Of a stretch of DNA of 64,000 nucleotides, positions 44,603 to 55,108 are shown piece after piece. Source of the DNA: Alicyclobacillus acidocaldarius subsp. acidocaldarius Tc-4-1 (GTDB taxonomy: Bacteria; Bacillota; Bacilli; Alicyclobacillales; Alicyclobacillaceae); assembly GCF_000219875.1 (NCBI RefSeq), contig NC_017167.1, forward strand, positions 2,813,361-2,877,360, given 5' to 3'. The notes under the pieces are model-generated. The model made no database searches and was not told where the DNA came from. It saw nothing but the letters and a program-made list of their open reading frames with translations. Position 1 is the first letter of the stretch. Every line of letters starts with the position of its first letter. Both the position numbers and the translations under genes were made by a program.

Positions 44603-45049
44603 TTACTCCCGCGTCTCGCCGGGTACGAACGGAATCGGTTTTTGCGCCGCATGCGGATGCTCAGGTCCCGCATAGATGTGCAGCTTTTTCAATTGACGAC
44701 GGCCGAGCGAGTTGTGCGGCAACATGCCGCGGACAGCGTAGTACAGCACGCGCTCCGGATGCGTGTTCAACAGGGTTCGCGCCGTCGTAACCTTGAGACC
44801 GCCCGGGTAACCGGAGTGGCGGTAATACTTCTTTTGATCCAGCTTGCGGCCCGTGAACACAACCTTGTCTGCATTCACGACGATGACAAAATCGCCCGTG
44901 TCAACATGAGGCGTGAACTCCGGCTTATGCTTGCCTCGCAAAATCATTGCAATCTGCGTCGCCAAGCGGCCCACGCGCCAGCCCGTGGCATCAATGACGT
45001 ACCACTTGCGCTCGACCGAGCCGGGCTTCGCCATGTATGTCGTACGCAT
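44603..45049 (-). CDS. rplM: 50S ribosomal protein uL13
   Basis: A 148-residue early-assembly large-subunit protein. [31 protein letters not shown] and [12 protein letters not shown] are family signatures. ATG 45049 follows GGAGG at a good distance. The leader carries a hairpin (45074-45113) and a promoter-like TATAAT, so rplM-rpsI can be transcribed independently of truA. Confidence 0.97.
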   Translation of the reverse strand: MRTTYMAKPGSVERKWYVIDATGWRVGRLATQIAMILRGKHKPEFTPHVDTGDFVIVVNADKVVFTGRKLDQKKYYRHSGYPGGLKVTTARTLLNTHPERVLYYAVRGMLPHNSLGRRQLKKLHIYAGPEHPHAAQKPIPFVPGETRE

Positions 45050-45073
45050 CAACGTTCCCTCCGAACGATGCAA

Positions 45074-45113
45074 TTTGACCTACCGATGGAACGGGGGAAT
45101 CGAGTGGGTCAAA
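45074..45113 (-). promoter_or_regulatory. Candidate L13-type leader hairpin upstream of rplM
   Basis: On the minus strand TTTGACC (45113-45107) pairs with GGTCAAA (45080-45074) around a 26-nt loop that contains GATTCCCCCG. It lies between a TATAAT-like -10 (45134-45129, overlapping the truA stop) and the rplM Shine-Dalgarno. Many Bacillota have an autoregulatory L13 leader here; I cannot confirm the match to that family. Confidence 0.45.
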
Positions 45114-45129
45114 TACCTGCACAATTTTA

Positions 45130-45933
45130 TTATAAATCGGCATCCAGATCAATGACTTTCCCGCCGTACTCTGGCGGATACTCCACGTTCCACAGACACA
45201 AACCGTGCGGCGGCGCCGTCTCGCCGGCCAGCCGCCTGTCCCGGGCCTCTAAGATGACGGGAATGCGATCCGGCCTCTCCTTGCCACGGCCGACCTTGAC
45301 CAGGGTGCCGACCAAGATCCGCACCATGTATTGCAAGAATCCGTTCCCCTCGAATTCGATGTGGAGGCGCGATCCGTCCCGCAGGAACTCGATGCGATCG
45401 ATCCGGCGCACCTTATCCCGCTGGGGCGCCTCGGCCGCACAGAACGAGGTGAAGTCGTGCTCACCCAGGAGATAACACGCCGCCTCTTGCATCGCGGCGA
45501 GATCGAGCGGTTCTGGATGATGCCAGCTGAATCGGTACCAGTAGAGGCTCGGCAGACGGGCCAAATCCAGCGTGTACCGGTAGGTCTTTCGGACGACGGA
45601 AAAGCGGGCGTGGAACCGCTCGTCCACCTCGTCGGCATCTCGGGGCAGCAAATCCGCAGGCAGGCGCCGGCGCAAGACGTGCACCATGCGGTCCGCAGTC
45701 GGGCCATAGGGCAGGTCAAAGTGCACGACCTGAGCGCGCGCGTGCACGCCCCTGTCCGTCCGGCCCGAGCCTTCGACCGGGATCTCCACGCCAAGCATGC
45801 GGCGCAGCTCGTCTTCCAGCACGCCTTGCACCGTGCGAAGCCCTTCTTGACGGGCAAAGCCGTGGAAGCCCGACCCGTCATAGCCCAACACGAGTCGTAT
45901 GCGGCGCCCACGGCTCACACGCCCCACCCTCAC
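45130..45933 (-). CDS. truA: tRNA pseudouridine(38-40) synthase TruA
   Basis: A 267-residue enzyme isomerising U38-U40 in tRNA anticodon arms. The catalytic Asp is in [19 protein letters not shown]; the N-terminal [14 protein letters not shown] and the [14 protein letters not shown] block near the C-terminus are typical. The GTG start at 45933 overlaps the rplQ stop by 4 nt. In Bacillus three ECF-transporter genes usually separate rplQ and truA; here they are absent. Confidence 0.95.
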   Translation of the reverse strand: MRVGRVSRGRRIRLVLGYDGSGFHGFARQEGLRTVQGVLEDELRRMLGVEIPVEGSGRTDRGVHARAQVVHFDLPYGPTADRMVHVLRRRLPADLLPRDADEVDERFHARFSVVRKTYRYTLDLARLPSLYWYRFSWHHPEPLDLAAMQEAACYLLGEHDFTSFCAAEAPQRDKVRRIDRIEFLRDGSRLHIEFEGNGFLQYMVRILVGTLVKVGRGKERPDRIPVILEARDRRLAGETAPPHGLCLWNVEYPPEYGGKVIDLDADL

Positions 45934-46295
45934 ACGAGTTCGATCACGACCATCGGCGCAGCGTCACCGCGGCGCGGGCCCACCTTCACGATGCGCGTGT
46001 ACCCGCCGTTGCGGTCCTTGTAACGCAGCGCGATGTCTCCAAACAGCTTCTGAATGGCGTCCGGTCCCTCGCCGAGCGGCGACAGCTTTTCACGCCGCAC
46101 GTAACGGGCCACCAAGCGGCGCGAATGCAGGTCCCCGCGCTTCGCCAGCGTGATCATTTTCTCCGCGATGGAGCGCAGTTCCTTGGCCTTGGCTTCGGTG
46201 GTCTGAATGCGCTCGTAGAGGAACAGATCCGTCACAAGGCTGCGAAACAGCGCCTTGCGGCTCGAAGAGGTCCGATTCAACTTGCGATATGCCAT
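45930..46295 (-). CDS. rplQ: 50S ribosomal protein bL17
   Basis: A 121-residue protein near the peptide exit tunnel. [20 protein letters not shown], then [22 protein letters not shown] and [19 protein letters not shown], are standard. Last gene of the alpha operon, overlapping the truA start. Confidence 0.97.
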   Translation of the reverse strand: MAYRKLNRTSSSRKALFRSLVTDLFLYERIQTTEAKAKELRSIAEKMITLAKRGDLHSRRLVARYVRREKLSPLGEGPDAIQKLFGDIALRYKDRNGGYTRIVKVGPRRGDAAPMVVIELV

Positions 46296-46322
46296 GCGTC
46301 TCCCTCCCTTGCTGCGAATCGC

Positions 46323-47261
46323 TCAGTCGTCCTTGCGCAAGCTAAGCCCAAGGGCATGCAACTTCTCGACCACTTCCTCAAGCGATTTCCGGCCGAGGTT
46401 GCGGACCTTCATCATCTCTTCTTCCGACTTCGCGCAGAGCTCCGCCACCGTGTTGATGCCCGCGCGCTTCAGGCAGTTGTACGAGCGCACCGACAGGTCT
46501 AGCTCCTCAATCGGCATGTCGAGGATCTTGTCGTTGTGCGCGTTCTCCTTTTCGACCATGAGATCCGTGTCCCGCGCCCGATCCGTCAGACCGACAAACA
46601 GCATCAAGTGTTCCGTCAGAATCTTTGCTCCGATCGAGACCGCCTCGTCCGGCGCCACGCTTCCGTCCGTCCACACCTCGAGCGTGAGTTTGTCGTAGTC
46701 CGTGATCTGACCCACGCGCGTGTTCTCCACAGAGAAGTTCACGCGCGAGATGGGCGAGTACAGCGAGTCGATGGGAATGAGCCCAATCTCCTGCTCCTCC
46801 GGCTTGTTGCGGTGTGCCGGCACGTATCCGCGCCCCCGGCCGGCGCGCATCTCCATGTAGATGCGCGCGCCCTCGGTCAGCGTCGCGATGTGCAGGTCAG
46901 GATTCATGATGTCGACGTCCGAATCCGCGCGGATGTCGCCAGCCGTCACCACTCCCGGGCCCACGGCGTCGATGATCAGCGTCTTCTCCTCGTCGGAATG
47001 AATTTTCAACGAGAGCCGTTTGAGATTGAGAATGATCTCGGTGACATCCTCGACGACTCCAGGAATCGTGGAGAACTCGTGCAGCACGCCCTCAATTTTC
47101 ACCGACCGCACCGCTGCCCCCGGGATAGAAGACAACAGGATGCGGCGCAGTGAGTTGCCGAGCGTCGTCCCGTAGCCGCGCTCCAGCGGTTCGCACACGA
47201 ACTTCCCGTAGTCGCCGGTTTGCTCCACAATCTCGATCCGCGGCTTCTCTATCTCGATCAT
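46323..47261 (-). CDS. rpoA: RNA polymerase alpha subunit
   Basis: A 312-residue subunit that nucleates RNA polymerase assembly. The N-terminal dimerisation domain ([43 protein letters not shown]) is joined by a linker to the C-terminal domain ([34 protein letters not shown]) that binds UP elements and activators. Normal length. Preceded by rpsD. Confidence 0.98.
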   Translation of the reverse strand: MIEIEKPRIEIVEQTGDYGKFVCEPLERGYGTTLGNSLRRILLSSIPGAAVRSVKIEGVLHEFSTIPGVVEDVTEIILNLKRLSLKIHSDEEKTLIIDAVGPGVVTAGDIRADSDVDIMNPDLHIATLTEGARIYMEMRAGRGRGYVPAHRNKPEEQEIGLIPIDSLYSPISRVNFSVENTRVGQITDYDKLTLEVWTDGSVAPDEAVSIGAKILTEHLMLFVGLTDRARDTDLMVEKENAHNDKILDMPIEELDLSVRSYNCLKRAGINTVAELCAKSEEEMMKVRNLGRKSLEEVVEKLHALGLSLRKDD

Positions 47262-47332
47262 TCCTAATCCTCCTTGGGAGTGGTACTCGTCGACGCTCGG
47301 AGCTGGCTAGACGATCCAGCGTTCACCCCGCA

Positions 47333-47959
47333 TTAACGAGAGTAGAACTCGACGATCTGCTGCTCCTGCACCGGGGCGTCGATCTCGTCGCGCGCAGGGC
47401 GGCGCAAAACCTTCGCCGTCCAGTTTTCGGCGTCGAGCTCGAGCCAAGCCGGGATGGTGCGGCTCGGAATGAGTTCGGCGAGTTCCTTCAGGCGGGCGTT
47501 GTCGCGGCTCTTCTCGCGAACCGACACGACGTCGCCCTCCTTCACCAGGAACGAAGGAATGTCTACACGCCGGCCGTTCACCTGAATGTGACCATGGCGC
47601 ACCAACTGGCGAGCCTCCGCGCGGGACGCCGCAAAGCCAAGCCGGTACACGACATTATCCAGGCGGCTCTCGAGCAGCTGGAGCAACGTCTCACCTGTCA
47701 CCCCGCGACGGCGAGCGGCCTCCTCGTAATAACGTTCAAATTGGTTCTCCAGCACCCCGTAGTAACGGCGAGCCTTTTGCTTCTCCCGCAGCTGCATGCC
47801 GTATTCCGTGGTGCGCTTGCGACCTTGTCCATGTTGTCCCGGTGCGTACGGCCGCTTGTCGACAGCGCACTTCTCGCTGAAGCATCGCTCACCTTTCAGG
47901 TAGAGCTTGATGCCCTCGCGGCGGCACAGACGGCACACGGGCCCTGTATACCTTGCCAT
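47333..47959 (-). CDS. rpsD: 30S ribosomal protein uS4
   Basis: A 208-residue primary 16S rRNA binder. It is the zinc-containing form, with cysteines at about 9, 12, 26 and 31 (CRLC, CFSEKC), and an S4 RNA-binding domain around residues 98-160 ([28 protein letters not shown]). It sits between rpsK and rpoA as in E. coli and clostridia; B. subtilis keeps rpsD elsewhere. S4 classically autoregulates its operon. Confidence 0.97.
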   Translation of the reverse strand: MARYTGPVCRLCRREGIKLYLKGERCFSEKCAVDKRPYAPGQHGQGRKRTTEYGMQLREKQKARRYYGVLENQFERYYEEAARRRGVTGETLLQLLESRLDNVVYRLGFAASRAEARQLVRHGHIQVNGRRVDIPSFLVKEGDVVSVREKSRDNARLKELAELIPSRTIPAWLELDAENWTAKVLRRPARDEIDAPVQEQQIVEFYSR

Positions 47960-48020
47960 TCTAGGATGGACACCTCCAATAGTTGTTATACCTGGTCAGC
48001 CCGTGAATCCCAACGCCTCG

Positions 48021-48437
48021 TCAGACGCGGCGGCGCTTCGGCGGACGGCACCCATTGTGCGGGATGGGCGTGACGTCTCGAATTCCGGTGATCTCAAGCC
48101 CTGCTGCCTGAAGCGAGCGAATCGCAGCCTCACGGCCGGCACCCGGGCCCTTCACCAACACCTCGACAGACTTCATCCCGTGCTCCATGGCGGAACGCGC
48201 CGCCGCCTCAGCTGCGAGCTGCGCAGCATACGGCGTACTCTTGCGCGATCCCTTGAAGCCCACCGTGCCGGCAGATGCCCACGAGATCACGTTGCCAGCC
48301 GGGTCCGTGATGCTCACGATGGTATTGTTGAACGTCGACTTGATGTGGGCCACGCCCACCTCGATGTTCTTCCGATCGCGGCGGCGCGGGCGAGCACTCG
48401 TCGACGAGCCACGGCGCTTGGTGACCTTGTTTGCCAA
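48021..48437 (-). CDS. rpsK: 30S ribosomal protein uS11
   Basis: A 138-residue platform protein contacting mRNA near the E site. [20 protein letters not shown] and [19 protein letters not shown] with the ending [12 protein letters not shown] are diagnostic. TTG 48437 is 8 nt after GGAGG and gives the expected MA-K type start; the in-frame GTG at 48446 overlaps the Shine-Dalgarno. Confidence 0.96.
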   Translation of the reverse strand: MANKVTKRRGSSTSARPRRRDRKNIEVGVAHIKSTFNNTIVSITDPAGNVISWASAGTVGFKGSRKSTPYAAQLAAEAAARSAMEHGMKSVEVLVKGPGAGREAAIRSLQAAGLEITGIRDVTPIPHNGCRPPKRRRV

Positions 48438-48455
48438 CGATGACACCTCCAGAGA

Positions 48456-48824
48456 TTACTTCTTCTTGCCTGCGACCGTGCGACGCGGACCTTTCCGCGT
48501 GCGCGCATTCGTCTTCGTGCGCTGCCCGCGCACTGGCAGCCCGCGGCGGTGACGGATACCCCGATAGCAGCCGATATCGATCAGCCGCTTGATGTTCATC
48601 GCCACTTCTCGGCGAAGATCGCCCTCGACCTTGTAGTTGCGCTCGATCTCTTCGCGCAACCGAACCACTTCGTCCTCGGTGAGATCCCGGACACGCTTGT
48701 TCGGATCAATGCCCGTGGCCGCGAGGATCTTGTTGGACGTCGTGCGGCCGATGCCGTAGATGTACGTCAGTCCGATCTCGACGCGCTTATCGCGCGGCAA
48801 GTCGACGCCGGCAATACGTGCCAT
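48456..48824 (-). CDS. rpsM: 30S ribosomal protein uS13
   Basis: A 122-residue head protein bridging to the 50S subunit. [50 protein letters not shown] and the Lys-rich C-terminus are standard. A 233-bp gap with a long hairpin (48931-49019) separates it from rpmJ. Confidence 0.97.
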   Translation of the reverse strand: MARIAGVDLPRDKRVEIGLTYIYGIGRTTSNKILAATGIDPNKRVRDLTEDEVVRLREEIERNYKVEGDLRREVAMNIKRLIDIGCYRGIRHRRGLPVRGQRTKTNARTRKGPRRTVAGKKK

Positions 48825-48930
48825 GTACAGACTGCACCTCCAATGTGCTTGGTCCGCGCTGGGCTTGTACAGGACCGCGCCTCGCGTGTTCTGCCCAGTC
48901 CAGCGACTCCATCAGTGATTTGTATGCAAA

Positions 48931-49019
48931 CACGAAGACAGTCCCTTCACGCTCACCCGCGGGCGCATGTGCGATGCAGCCGCAGGTCGCGTGGAAGGAC
49001 CAGCCGCGCTGTCTTCGTG
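48931..49019 (-). promoter_or_regulatory. Long structured RNA element between rpmJ and rpsM
   Basis: CACGAAGACAG (48931-48941) and CTGTCTTCGTG (49009-49019) pair perfectly over 11 bp, and just inside GTCCCTTCACGC (48941-48952) nearly pairs with GCGTGGAAGGAC (48989-49000), giving a stem of more than 20 bp. The gap is otherwise gene-free. It is followed on the minus strand by TTTGCATAC. The place before rpsM-rpsK-rpsD suggests an autogenous (S4-type) control site or attenuator. Confidence 0.55.
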
Positions 49020-49057
49020 GAAGCCCCGAACGAACCCCGCCGTGGCGGTTCCTATGG

Positions 49058-49171
49058 TCAGCCCTGGCGCTGCTTGTGTTTTGGGTTCTCGCAGATCACC
49101 ATCACGTTGCCCTTGCGGCGAATCACTTTGCATTTCTCGCACATGGGCTTGACGGAAGGACGGACTTTCAC
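49058..49171 (-). CDS. rpmJ: 50S ribosomal protein bL36
   Basis: A 37-residue zinc-ribbon protein: (M)[20 protein letters not shown] ... [13 protein letters not shown], with the C-C-C-H zinc ligands C11, C14, C27 and H32. The start is GTG 49171 after GGAGGGG. Zinc-containing type. Confidence 0.95.
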   Translation of the reverse strand: MKVRPSVKPMCEKCKVIRRKGNVMVICENPKHKQRQG

Positions 49172-49232
49172 TCTTACCCCTCCTCCACTTGCGGTATCAT
49201 ACCGCAACGACTCCGCGAATGCCAGCACTCCA

Positions 49233-49451
49233 TTACTTGTAGCGGTACGTAATCCTGCCACGGGTCAGATCATACGGCGACAACTCAACTGTGACGCGAT
49301 CGCCGGGGAGGATCTTAATGTAGTGCATCCTGATCTTCCCCGACACGTGCGCCAGCACCTTGTGCCCGTTCTCCAGCTCCACGCGGAACATCGCGTTCGG
49401 CAGCGGTTCGATGACCGTGCCTTCGACTTCAATCACATCGTCCTTTGCCAT
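49233..49451 (-). CDS. infA: Translation initiation factor IF-1
   Basis: A 72-residue S1/OB-fold factor occupying the A site during initiation. [40 protein letters not shown] and [20 protein letters not shown] are typical. ATG 49451 follows AGGGGGGA. It overlaps the upstream KOW gene by 23 nt. Confidence 0.97.
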   Translation of the reverse strand: MAKDDVIEVEGTVIEPLPNAMFRVELENGHKVLAHVSGKIRMHYIKILPGDRVTVELSPYDLTRGRITYRYK

Positions 49452-49788
49452 CACATGTCCCCCCTTGTTCACGTTCTTGTCCGTTTGCCGTTTGCGCCTC
49501 CAACAACATTCTCACCGCGTGGCGGAGTTCCGCATTCGTCACGCGGCCGCCTTCCATGAGCTTCTGGGCAATGCCTTCAGCCATCCGATGAATTCTCCGA
49601 ACATGGGCGACATTTTTCTTCTTGGGCTTCTCGACGCGGCGCACGTCACCGTCGGCAATGCGCACGAATCGGTCGCCCTCGTGGGCGAGGACCACCGCGA
49701 CGAGACCTGCGTCCCGCCCTTGGATCACCTCGACGTACGAACCGATCGGAGGGAGTTCCCGAGGTGCACCCATCGCGCTCTTCTTCAC
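49429..49788 (-). CDS. KOW-domain RNA-binding protein (YbzG/L14e-like)
   Basis: A 119-residue protein with an N-terminal KOW/SH3-like barrel ([21 protein letters not shown], residues about 16-40) and a helical C-terminal region ([15 protein letters not shown]). Similar small proteins lie just before infA in Bacillus. The start is GTG 49788, overlapping the adk stop by 4 nt; ATG 49773 is an alternative. A ribosome-associated function is likely but unproven. In Bacillus, map lies between adk and this gene; here it is absent. Confidence 0.78.
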   Translation of the reverse strand: MKKSAMGAPRELPPIGSYVEVIQGRDAGLVAVVLAHEGDRFVRIADGDVRRVEKPKKKNVAHVRRIHRMAEGIAQKLMEGGRVTNAELRHAVRMLLEAQTANGQEREQGGTCDGKGRCD

Positions 49789-50441
49789 CTCTTAAACGGG
49801 GCCAGGGCCGCGACGACGTCCTCGTGTACCTTCTCGATCGGCTGCTCCCCGTCGATCCGCTTGAGCAGTCCCCGCTCCTCATAGTACGCAATGAGGGGTT
49901 CCGTCTGCTTGAACTGCTCAAGGCGAGTCGCGACCGCCTCCTCGGAATCGTCGGGGCGTTGGTAAAGCTCGCCGCCGCACACGTCGCAGATCCCTTCTAC
50001 CTTCGGCGGCTGGAACTTCACGTGGTACGTCGCCCCACAGGACCGACATATGCGGCGCCCCGTCAAGCGTTCCTTGAGCACCGAAGGGTCGACGTGGATG
50101 TACAGGACGCAGTCGAGCGGCTTTCCCAGCTCCTGAAGCAGGTCATCGAGTGCCCGCGCCTGCGGAACCGTCCGCGGGAAGCCATCGAGCAGAAACCCTT
50201 TCTCCGCGTCCGGCTTCTGCAGCCTGTCGCGCACCACCGCGACAGTGGTCTCATCAGGCACCAAGCGCCCGGAGTCGAGATACGCCTTCACTTGTCGGCC
50301 GAGATCGGTCCCTGACGCGATAGCTTGCCGAAACATGTCTCCCGTCGAGACGTGGGGAATGCCGAACTCCGCTTGAATCTTCGCGGCCTGCGTTCCCTTT
50401 CCGGCGCCCGGCAATCCAATCAAAATGACCTGCACGGACAT
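49785..50441 (-). CDS. adk: Adenylate kinase
   Basis: A 218-residue cytoplasmic enzyme balancing ATP, ADP and AMP. The P-loop GLPGAGKGT is at residues 9-17, STGDMFR at 32-38 and DGFPRT at 86-91; the LID domain binds zinc through C132, C135, C152 and C155, typical of Gram-positive and thermophile enzymes. I chose ATG 50441 after AAGGAGGGG; the upstream extension of the frame has no kinase similarity. Follows secY. Confidence 0.96.
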   Translation of the reverse strand: MSVQVILIGLPGAGKGTQAAKIQAEFGIPHVSTGDMFRQAIASGTDLGRQVKAYLDSGRLVPDETTVAVVRDRLQKPDAEKGFLLDGFPRTVPQARALDDLLQELGKPLDCVLYIHVDPSVLKERLTGRRICRSCGATYHVKFQPPKVEGICDVCGGELYQRPDDSEEAVATRLEQFKQTEPLIAYYEERGLLKRIDGEQPIEKVHEDVVAALAPFKR

Positions 50442-50475
50442 CCCCTCCTTGCGCGAACGACGTGGGCATGCACTG

Positions 50476-51768
50476 TCACTCGCGGATGAATCCCCGGTAC
50501 TGGCGCTGGAGCAGTTGGCCTTCCATCTGCTGCATCGTCTGCAGCGCAACGCCGACAAGAATAATGAGCGACGTGCCTTGAATGTTGTAGTCGGTGAGGT
50601 TCATGGCGCCCAGAAGAATGAACGGCAATACGGAAATCACGCCCAGGAACACGGAACCGAACACGGTGACCCGGTTGATCACCTTCACGATGTACATCTC
50701 GGTCTCATGGCCTGGCCGCACGCCAGGAATGAAGCCCGCATGCTTCTGCAGTTGCTCCGCCAGCTGTTGCGGGTTGATCTGAACGTGCGTGTAGAAGAAC
50801 GTGAACAAGATGATGAGAATCACTTCCGCGCCCATAAACCACCCGGTCTGCGGGCTCAGATAGCGCAGAATGAACTCGGCCCAGTGATGCGATTGAAAGT
50901 ACGACGCGATCGTATACGGCAGAAACAGAAGCGAAATGGCGAAAATCACCGGGATCACGCCAGCCGCGAGCAACTTGATGGGGATGTACGACTGCTGGCC
51001 CGAATACACCGTCCGCCCCACCACGCGCTTCGCGTACTGCACCGGAATCTTTCGTTCCGCCTGCTGGACAAACACGATCAGCGCGAAGATGACGACGATC
51101 CCCGCGATGAGGATCAGCGTCTTCAAGATCCCGAGAAAGAGGTGGCCAGACTGATTCATGAACCAGTTGGCGTAAACCTCTTGCCCGAGAGTCGAGAAGC
51201 GAGACAGGATGCTCGTGAAAATGAGAAGCGAGATGCCGTTGCCGACGCCCTTCTCCGTGATCATCTCGCCGAACCACATGAGAAGCGTGTCACCGGCCGT
51301 CAGCGTGACGACAATCACGACGTACGACCACCAGTTGTTGGCCCCCGGCAGCAAAAGCCCTGATCGCGCAAACATATACGTGAAGCCCGCGGCCTGCATC
51401 AGACCGAGAGCCACGGTCAGATAGCGGGTGACCTGGGTCAGCTTCTGCCGCCCTGACTCGCCCTCTTTCTGCCACTCCTCAAACCGCGGGATCACGCCCG
51501 ACTGCAACAACTGGACGATGATCGACGCGGTGATGTACGGCGTGACACTCATCGCGAAGATCGAAAAGCGATAGAATGCGCCGCCGGAAAACATGTTCAA
51601 CAAGCTGAACAGCGCGTTGTTTCCGGCTCCCGCATTCAAGGCGCTCACGTTCATGCCGGGCACCGGAATGTAGGTCCCAATCCGGTACACGGCAAGAACC
51701 ATCAGCGTGAACAGGATCCGTTTGCGCAGGTGCTTCAGACGCCATAGGTTGGCGATGGCCTGCCACAC
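50476..51768 (-). CDS. secY: Preprotein translocase subunit SecY
   Basis: A 430-residue channel subunit with 10 membrane helices. [24 protein letters not shown] at the N-terminus, [15 protein letters not shown] (helix 2), and the cytoplasmic SecA/ribosome-binding loops with [15 protein letters not shown] and GFIPGVRPG are standard. One bp after the rplO stop, as in other spc operons. Confidence 0.97.
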   Translation of the reverse strand: MWQAIANLWRLKHLRKRILFTLMVLAVYRIGTYIPVPGMNVSALNAGAGNNALFSLLNMFSGGAFYRFSIFAMSVTPYITASIIVQLLQSGVIPRFEEWQKEGESGRQKLTQVTRYLTVALGLMQAAGFTYMFARSGLLLPGANNWWSYVVIVVTLTAGDTLLMWFGEMITEKGVGNGISLLIFTSILSRFSTLGQEVYANWFMNQSGHLFLGILKTLILIAGIVVIFALIVFVQQAERKIPVQYAKRVVGRTVYSGQQSYIPIKLLAAGVIPVIFAISLLFLPYTIASYFQSHHWAEFILRYLSPQTGWFMGAEVILIILFTFFYTHVQINPQQLAEQLQKHAGFIPGVRPGHETEMYIVKVINRVTVFGSVFLGVISVLPFILLGAMNLTDYNIQGTSLIILVGVALQTMQQMEGQLLQRQYRGFIRE

Positions 51769-51769
51769 G

Positions 51770-52213
51770 TCAGATCACCTCGACGGTGCCACCCGCGGCC
51801 TCAATCTTCGCCTGCGCCGAGGATGAGAACGCGTGGGCTTTCACCGTCAGGTTCACCTGCAACTCGCCCTTGCCGAGAATCTTGAGACCGTCTAGCGGTT
51901 CGCGAATGATCCGGCGCTCGAGTAACAGCTCCGGCGTCACCACCGTCCCGGCGGGGAAGACGTTCAGGCGATCCACATTGACCGTCGCATACACCTTTTT
52001 GAAGCGGGCATTGGTGAACCCGCGCTTCGGCAGGCGCCGGAACAGCGGCGTCTGACCACCTTCGAATCCCGGGCGAACGCCACCGCCGGATCGCGCCCAC
52101 TGGCCCTTCGTGCCGCGCGTGGACGTCTTCCCGTGTCCGGAGCTCGTGCCGCGGCCCACGCGCTTTTTGCGGTGCTTGGAACCTTCAGCGGGCTTCAGCT
52201 CATGCAGTTTCAT
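51770..52213 (-). CDS. rplO: 50S ribosomal protein uL15
   Basis: A 147-residue late-assembly protein. [39 protein letters not shown] and [17 protein letters not shown] are diagnostic. Confidence 0.97.
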   Translation of the reverse strand: MKLHELKPAEGSKHRKKRVGRGTSSGHGKTSTRGTKGQWARSGGGVRPGFEGGQTPLFRRLPKRGFTNARFKKVYATVNVDRLNVFPAGTVVTPELLLERRIIREPLDGLKILGKGELQVNLTVKAHAFSSSAQAKIEAAGGTVEVI

Positions 52214-52229
52214 CCGTCACACCCCCCTC

Positions 52230-52418
52230 TTACTCGTCGACCTCAGTCACTTCAACCAAATGACGAATGCGGTTCACCATGCCGCGAATGACCGGCGTGT
52301 CCTCCCGCACGACTGTCTGGTACAACTTGCGGAACCCAAGTGCCGCGGCCGTCTTGCGCTGCACGGGTTGGCGTCCGTTGGGGCTGTGAACGAGCCGAAT
52401 TGCAAGCTTCTTCGCCAC
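52230..52418 (-). CDS. rpmD: 50S ribosomal protein uL30
   Basis: A 62-residue protein: (M)[36 protein letters not shown] and [19 protein letters not shown] 52418 follows GAGGAGG by 8 nt. Confidence 0.95.
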   Translation of the reverse strand: MAKKLAIRLVHSPNGRQPVQRKTAAALGFRKLYQTVVREDTPVIRGMVNRIRHLVEVTEVDE

Positions 52419-52434
52419 CGTGTACGCCTCCTCT

Positions 52435-52926
52435 TCACAGAATCTCTTCAAGCGACTTTCCGCGAAGCCGCGCGACTTCCTCCGGCCGCTTCAGCTGCTT
52501 CAGCGCGTCGATGGTCGCATGCACCATGTTGATGGGGTTGTTCGACCCAAGCGACTTGGTGACGATATCCTTGATACCAGCCAACTCGAGGACGGCGCGC
52601 ACCGGTCCACCTGCGATCACGCCGCTGCCCGGGGCCGGCTTGATGAGGACCTTCCCTGCGCCAAAGTGGCCGAGCGCCTCGTGCGGAATGGTCGTCTTCC
52701 GGATGGGCACCTCGATGAGATGCTTTTTCGCATCCTCAATGCCCTTGCGAATGGCATCCGGAACCTCTTGCGCCTTGCCGAGGCCCGCGCCCACATGCCC
52801 TTGGCCGTCGCCCACCACCACGAGCGCCGAGAACGAAAAGCGCCGTCCGCCTTTGACGACCTTGGCCACGCGGTTCACATGGACAACCCGCTCCGTCAAC
52901 TCCAATTGATTCGGGTCAATGCGCAC
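52435..52926 (-). CDS. rpsE: 30S ribosomal protein uS5
   Basis: A 163-residue fidelity-related protein. [40 protein letters not shown] and [19 protein letters not shown] are family blocks. The start is GTG 52926. Confidence 0.97.
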   Translation of the reverse strand: MRIDPNQLELTERVVHVNRVAKVVKGGRRFSFSALVVVGDGQGHVGAGLGKAQEVPDAIRKGIEDAKKHLIEVPIRKTTIPHEALGHFGAGKVLIKPAPGSGVIAGGPVRAVLELAGIKDIVTKSLGSNNPINMVHATIDALKQLKRPEEVARLRGKSLEEIL

Positions 52927-52949
52927 GTGTACACCTTCCTCCCTCTTGT

Positions 52950-53309
52950 TTAGAAGTCAAGCCCCGCTTCACGTGCAGCGTCTGCAAGCGCCCGCACGCG
53001 CCCGTGGTACAGGTATCCGCCGCGGTCGAACACGACCTTCTTGTAGCCTTTCGCAAGCGCGCGCTCCGCGATCATGCGTCCGACCTTGCGCGCACCTTCC
53101 ACATTGCCGCCGTTGCCCTCGAAGCCCTTCTCCAGGCTCGATGCAGCCGCGATGGTGTGCCCAATGGTGTCGTCGATCAGCTGCGCGTAGATGTGCTTAT
53201 TCGACCGGAACACGTTCAGCCGCGGCCGTTCGGGCGTTCCGAACACCTTGGCCCGAACCCGCACGTGACGCCGCTTGCGCGTTTCGTTGCGGTTTGGCTT
53301 CGTAATCAC
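52950..53309 (-). CDS. rplR: 50S ribosomal protein uL18
   Basis: A 119-residue 5S rRNA-binding protein. [37 protein letters not shown] and the ending [14 protein letters not shown] are diagnostic. GTG 53309 is 8 nt after AAGGAG. Confidence 0.96.
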   Translation of the reverse strand: MITKPNRNETRKRRHVRVRAKVFGTPERPRLNVFRSNKHIYAQLIDDTIGHTIAAASSLEKGFEGNGGNVEGARKVGRMIAERALAKGYKKVVFDRGGYLYHGRVRALADAAREAGLDF

Positions 53310-53348
53310 GCTGTTCACTCCTTTGCTCACGCGGCGCAGCCGCCGGCA

Positions 53349-53888
53349 TCACTTCTTACCGGTCTTACCGACCTTGCGCCGCACGTTTTCCCCTTCGTAA
53401 CGAATGCCTTTGCCCTTGTATGGCTCGGGCGGCCGGATGGACCTGACTTTTGCCGCGTAAATGCCGACGAGCTCCTTGTCGATGCCCCGGACGACGATCT
53501 TGTTCTGCGCCGGCACCTCCACCTCGATGCCCTCCACCTGCGGGAGGTCCACCGGGTGAGAAAACCCAACGGACAGCGTCACCTTGTTGCCCTGCTTCGC
53601 CGCGCGATAACCGACGCCCACCAGCTCCAGGCTCTTCGTGTACCCGTTCGTCACGCCTTCCACCATATTGGCGATCACGCTGCGCGTCGTGCCGTGCAGT
53701 GCGCGATGCAGCTTCTCATCGGACGGGCGCTCCACGATGACCTGATTGTCCTCCACGATGACCCTCATCTCTGGGTGCACGCGGCGCGTGAGCTGGCCCT
53801 TGGGCCCTTTCACCGTCACTTCCGTGCCGTTGACCGACACTTCGACCCCTGCCGGGATCGGAATGGGCTTGCGACCAATACGAGACAT
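53349..53888 (-). CDS. rplF: 50S ribosomal protein uL6
   Basis: A 179-residue protein near the factor-binding site. [37 protein letters not shown] and [19 protein letters not shown] are standard. ATG 53888 follows GGGAGG; the frame's upstream extension is not conserved. Confidence 0.97.
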   Translation of the reverse strand: MSRIGRKPIPIPAGVEVSVNGTEVTVKGPKGQLTRRVHPEMRVIVEDNQVIVERPSDEKLHRALHGTTRSVIANMVEGVTNGYTKSLELVGVGYRAAKQGNKVTLSVGFSHPVDLPQVEGIEVEVPAQNKIVVRGIDKELVGIYAAKVRSIRPPEPYKGKGIRYEGENVRRKVGKTGKK

Positions 53889-53913
53889 TTCCTGCACCTC
53901 CCGTCGTCCCGAC

Positions 53914-54309
53914 TTACCACACGTAACAGATGACCTCGCCGCCGATGCCAAGCTTTCGCGCTTCGCGGTCCGTCATGATCCCCTTCGACGTCGAGATAAT
54001 CGCGATTCCAAGTCCGCCCAGAACGCGCGGCAGGTCCTCATGACCCACGTACACGCGGCGACCCGGCTTCGAAATTCGCTTCAGACCGGTGATCACGCGC
54101 TCATTGTTCTTTCCGTACTTCAGGAACAGCCGGATGGTGCCTTGCGGGCCGTCCTGGATGTACTCGGCGTCCCGGATGTAGCCCTCGTTTTTCAAGATCT
54201 CCGCGATCGCACGCTTCACCTTCGAAGCCGGAACCTCTACCTTCTCGTGGCGAACGAGGTTCGCGTTGCGAATACGCGTGAGCATATCTGCAATCGGATC
54301 CGTCATCAT
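53914..54309 (-). CDS. rpsH: 30S ribosomal protein uS8
   Basis: A 131-residue primary 16S binder and classical regulator of the spc operon. [39 protein letters not shown] and [20 protein letters not shown] are diagnostic. ATG 54309 (or 54306) follows GGAGGCG. Confidence 0.97.
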   Translation of the reverse strand: MMTDPIADMLTRIRNANLVRHEKVEVPASKVKRAIAEILKNEGYIRDAEYIQDGPQGTIRLFLKYGKNNERVITGLKRISKPGRRVYVGHEDLPRVLGGLGIAIISTSKGIMTDREARKLGIGGEVICYVW

Positions 54310-54336
54310 GCGAGCTCGCCTCCTTCCACTTCCCGA

Positions 54337-54522
54337 TTACCAACTGGCCTTCTTGACGCCAGGCAACTGTCCCTTGTATGCCAGCTCGCGGAAGCAGATG
54401 CGGCACACGCCAAACTTGCGGTACACCGAGTGCGGCCGACCGCAGATGCGGCACCGTGTGTACGCGCGGGTGCTGAACTTCGGCTTCCGCTGCGCCTTGA
54501 TAATCATCGACTTCTTGGCCAC
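54337..54522 (-). CDS. rpsN: 30S ribosomal protein uS14, zinc type
   Basis: A 61-residue short S14 with the zinc ligands CRICGRPH ... CRICFRELA. It is the C+ form found in the ribosomal cluster of Bacillota. Confidence 0.97.
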   Translation of the reverse strand: MAKKSMIIKAQRKPKFSTRAYTRCRICGRPHSVYRKFGVCRICFRELAYKGQLPGVKKASW

Positions 54523-54541
54523 CGTAGGACCTCCCTCTCCA

Positions 54542-55081
54542 TTACTGGCGGAACGGCATTCCCAGTTCGGTCAAAAGCGCGCGCGCTTCTTCGTCCGTCT
54601 TCGCAGTCGTGACCATCACGACTTCCAGACCGCGGACCTTATCGATCTTGTCGTAGTCGATTTCCGGGAAGATCAACTGCTCGCGCAGGCCTAGCGTGTA
54701 GTTCCCTCGGCCGTCGAACGAACGCGGCGACACGCCGCGGAAGTCGCGAACGCGCGGAAGCGCGAGATTCATCAGCTTATCCAGGAAATGATACATCCGC
54801 TCCCCACGCAGCGTGACCTTCACGCCGATGGGCATGCCCTGACGCAGGCGGAAACCTGCAATCGACTTTTTCGCCCGCGTGACGACCGGCTGCTGTCCCG
54901 AGATGGCGCGCAGGTCTTCCACCGCCGCGTCGATCACCTTCGGGTTTTGCGTCGCCTCGCCGAGCCCCATGTTGATCACAATCTTCTCAAGCCGCGGAAC
55001 CTGCAGCGGATTTTTGTAGTTGAACTGCTTCATCAGTGCCGGAACCACTTGGGTCCGGTATTTCTCCAACAAACGAGCCAA
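54542..55081 (-). CDS. rplE: 50S ribosomal protein uL5
   Basis: A 179-residue 5S rRNA-binding protein. [40 protein letters not shown] and [20 protein letters not shown] are standard. Confidence 0.97.
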   Translation of the reverse strand: MARLLEKYRTQVVPALMKQFNYKNPLQVPRLEKIVINMGLGEATQNPKVIDAAVEDLRAISGQQPVVTRAKKSIAGFRLRQGMPIGVKVTLRGERMYHFLDKLMNLALPRVRDFRGVSPRSFDGRGNYTLGLREQLIFPEIDYDKIDKVRGLEVVMVTTAKTDEEARALLTELGMPFRQ

Positions 55082-55108
55082 CGCTGTTCCCTCCTTTCAC
55101 CTGGCTAC

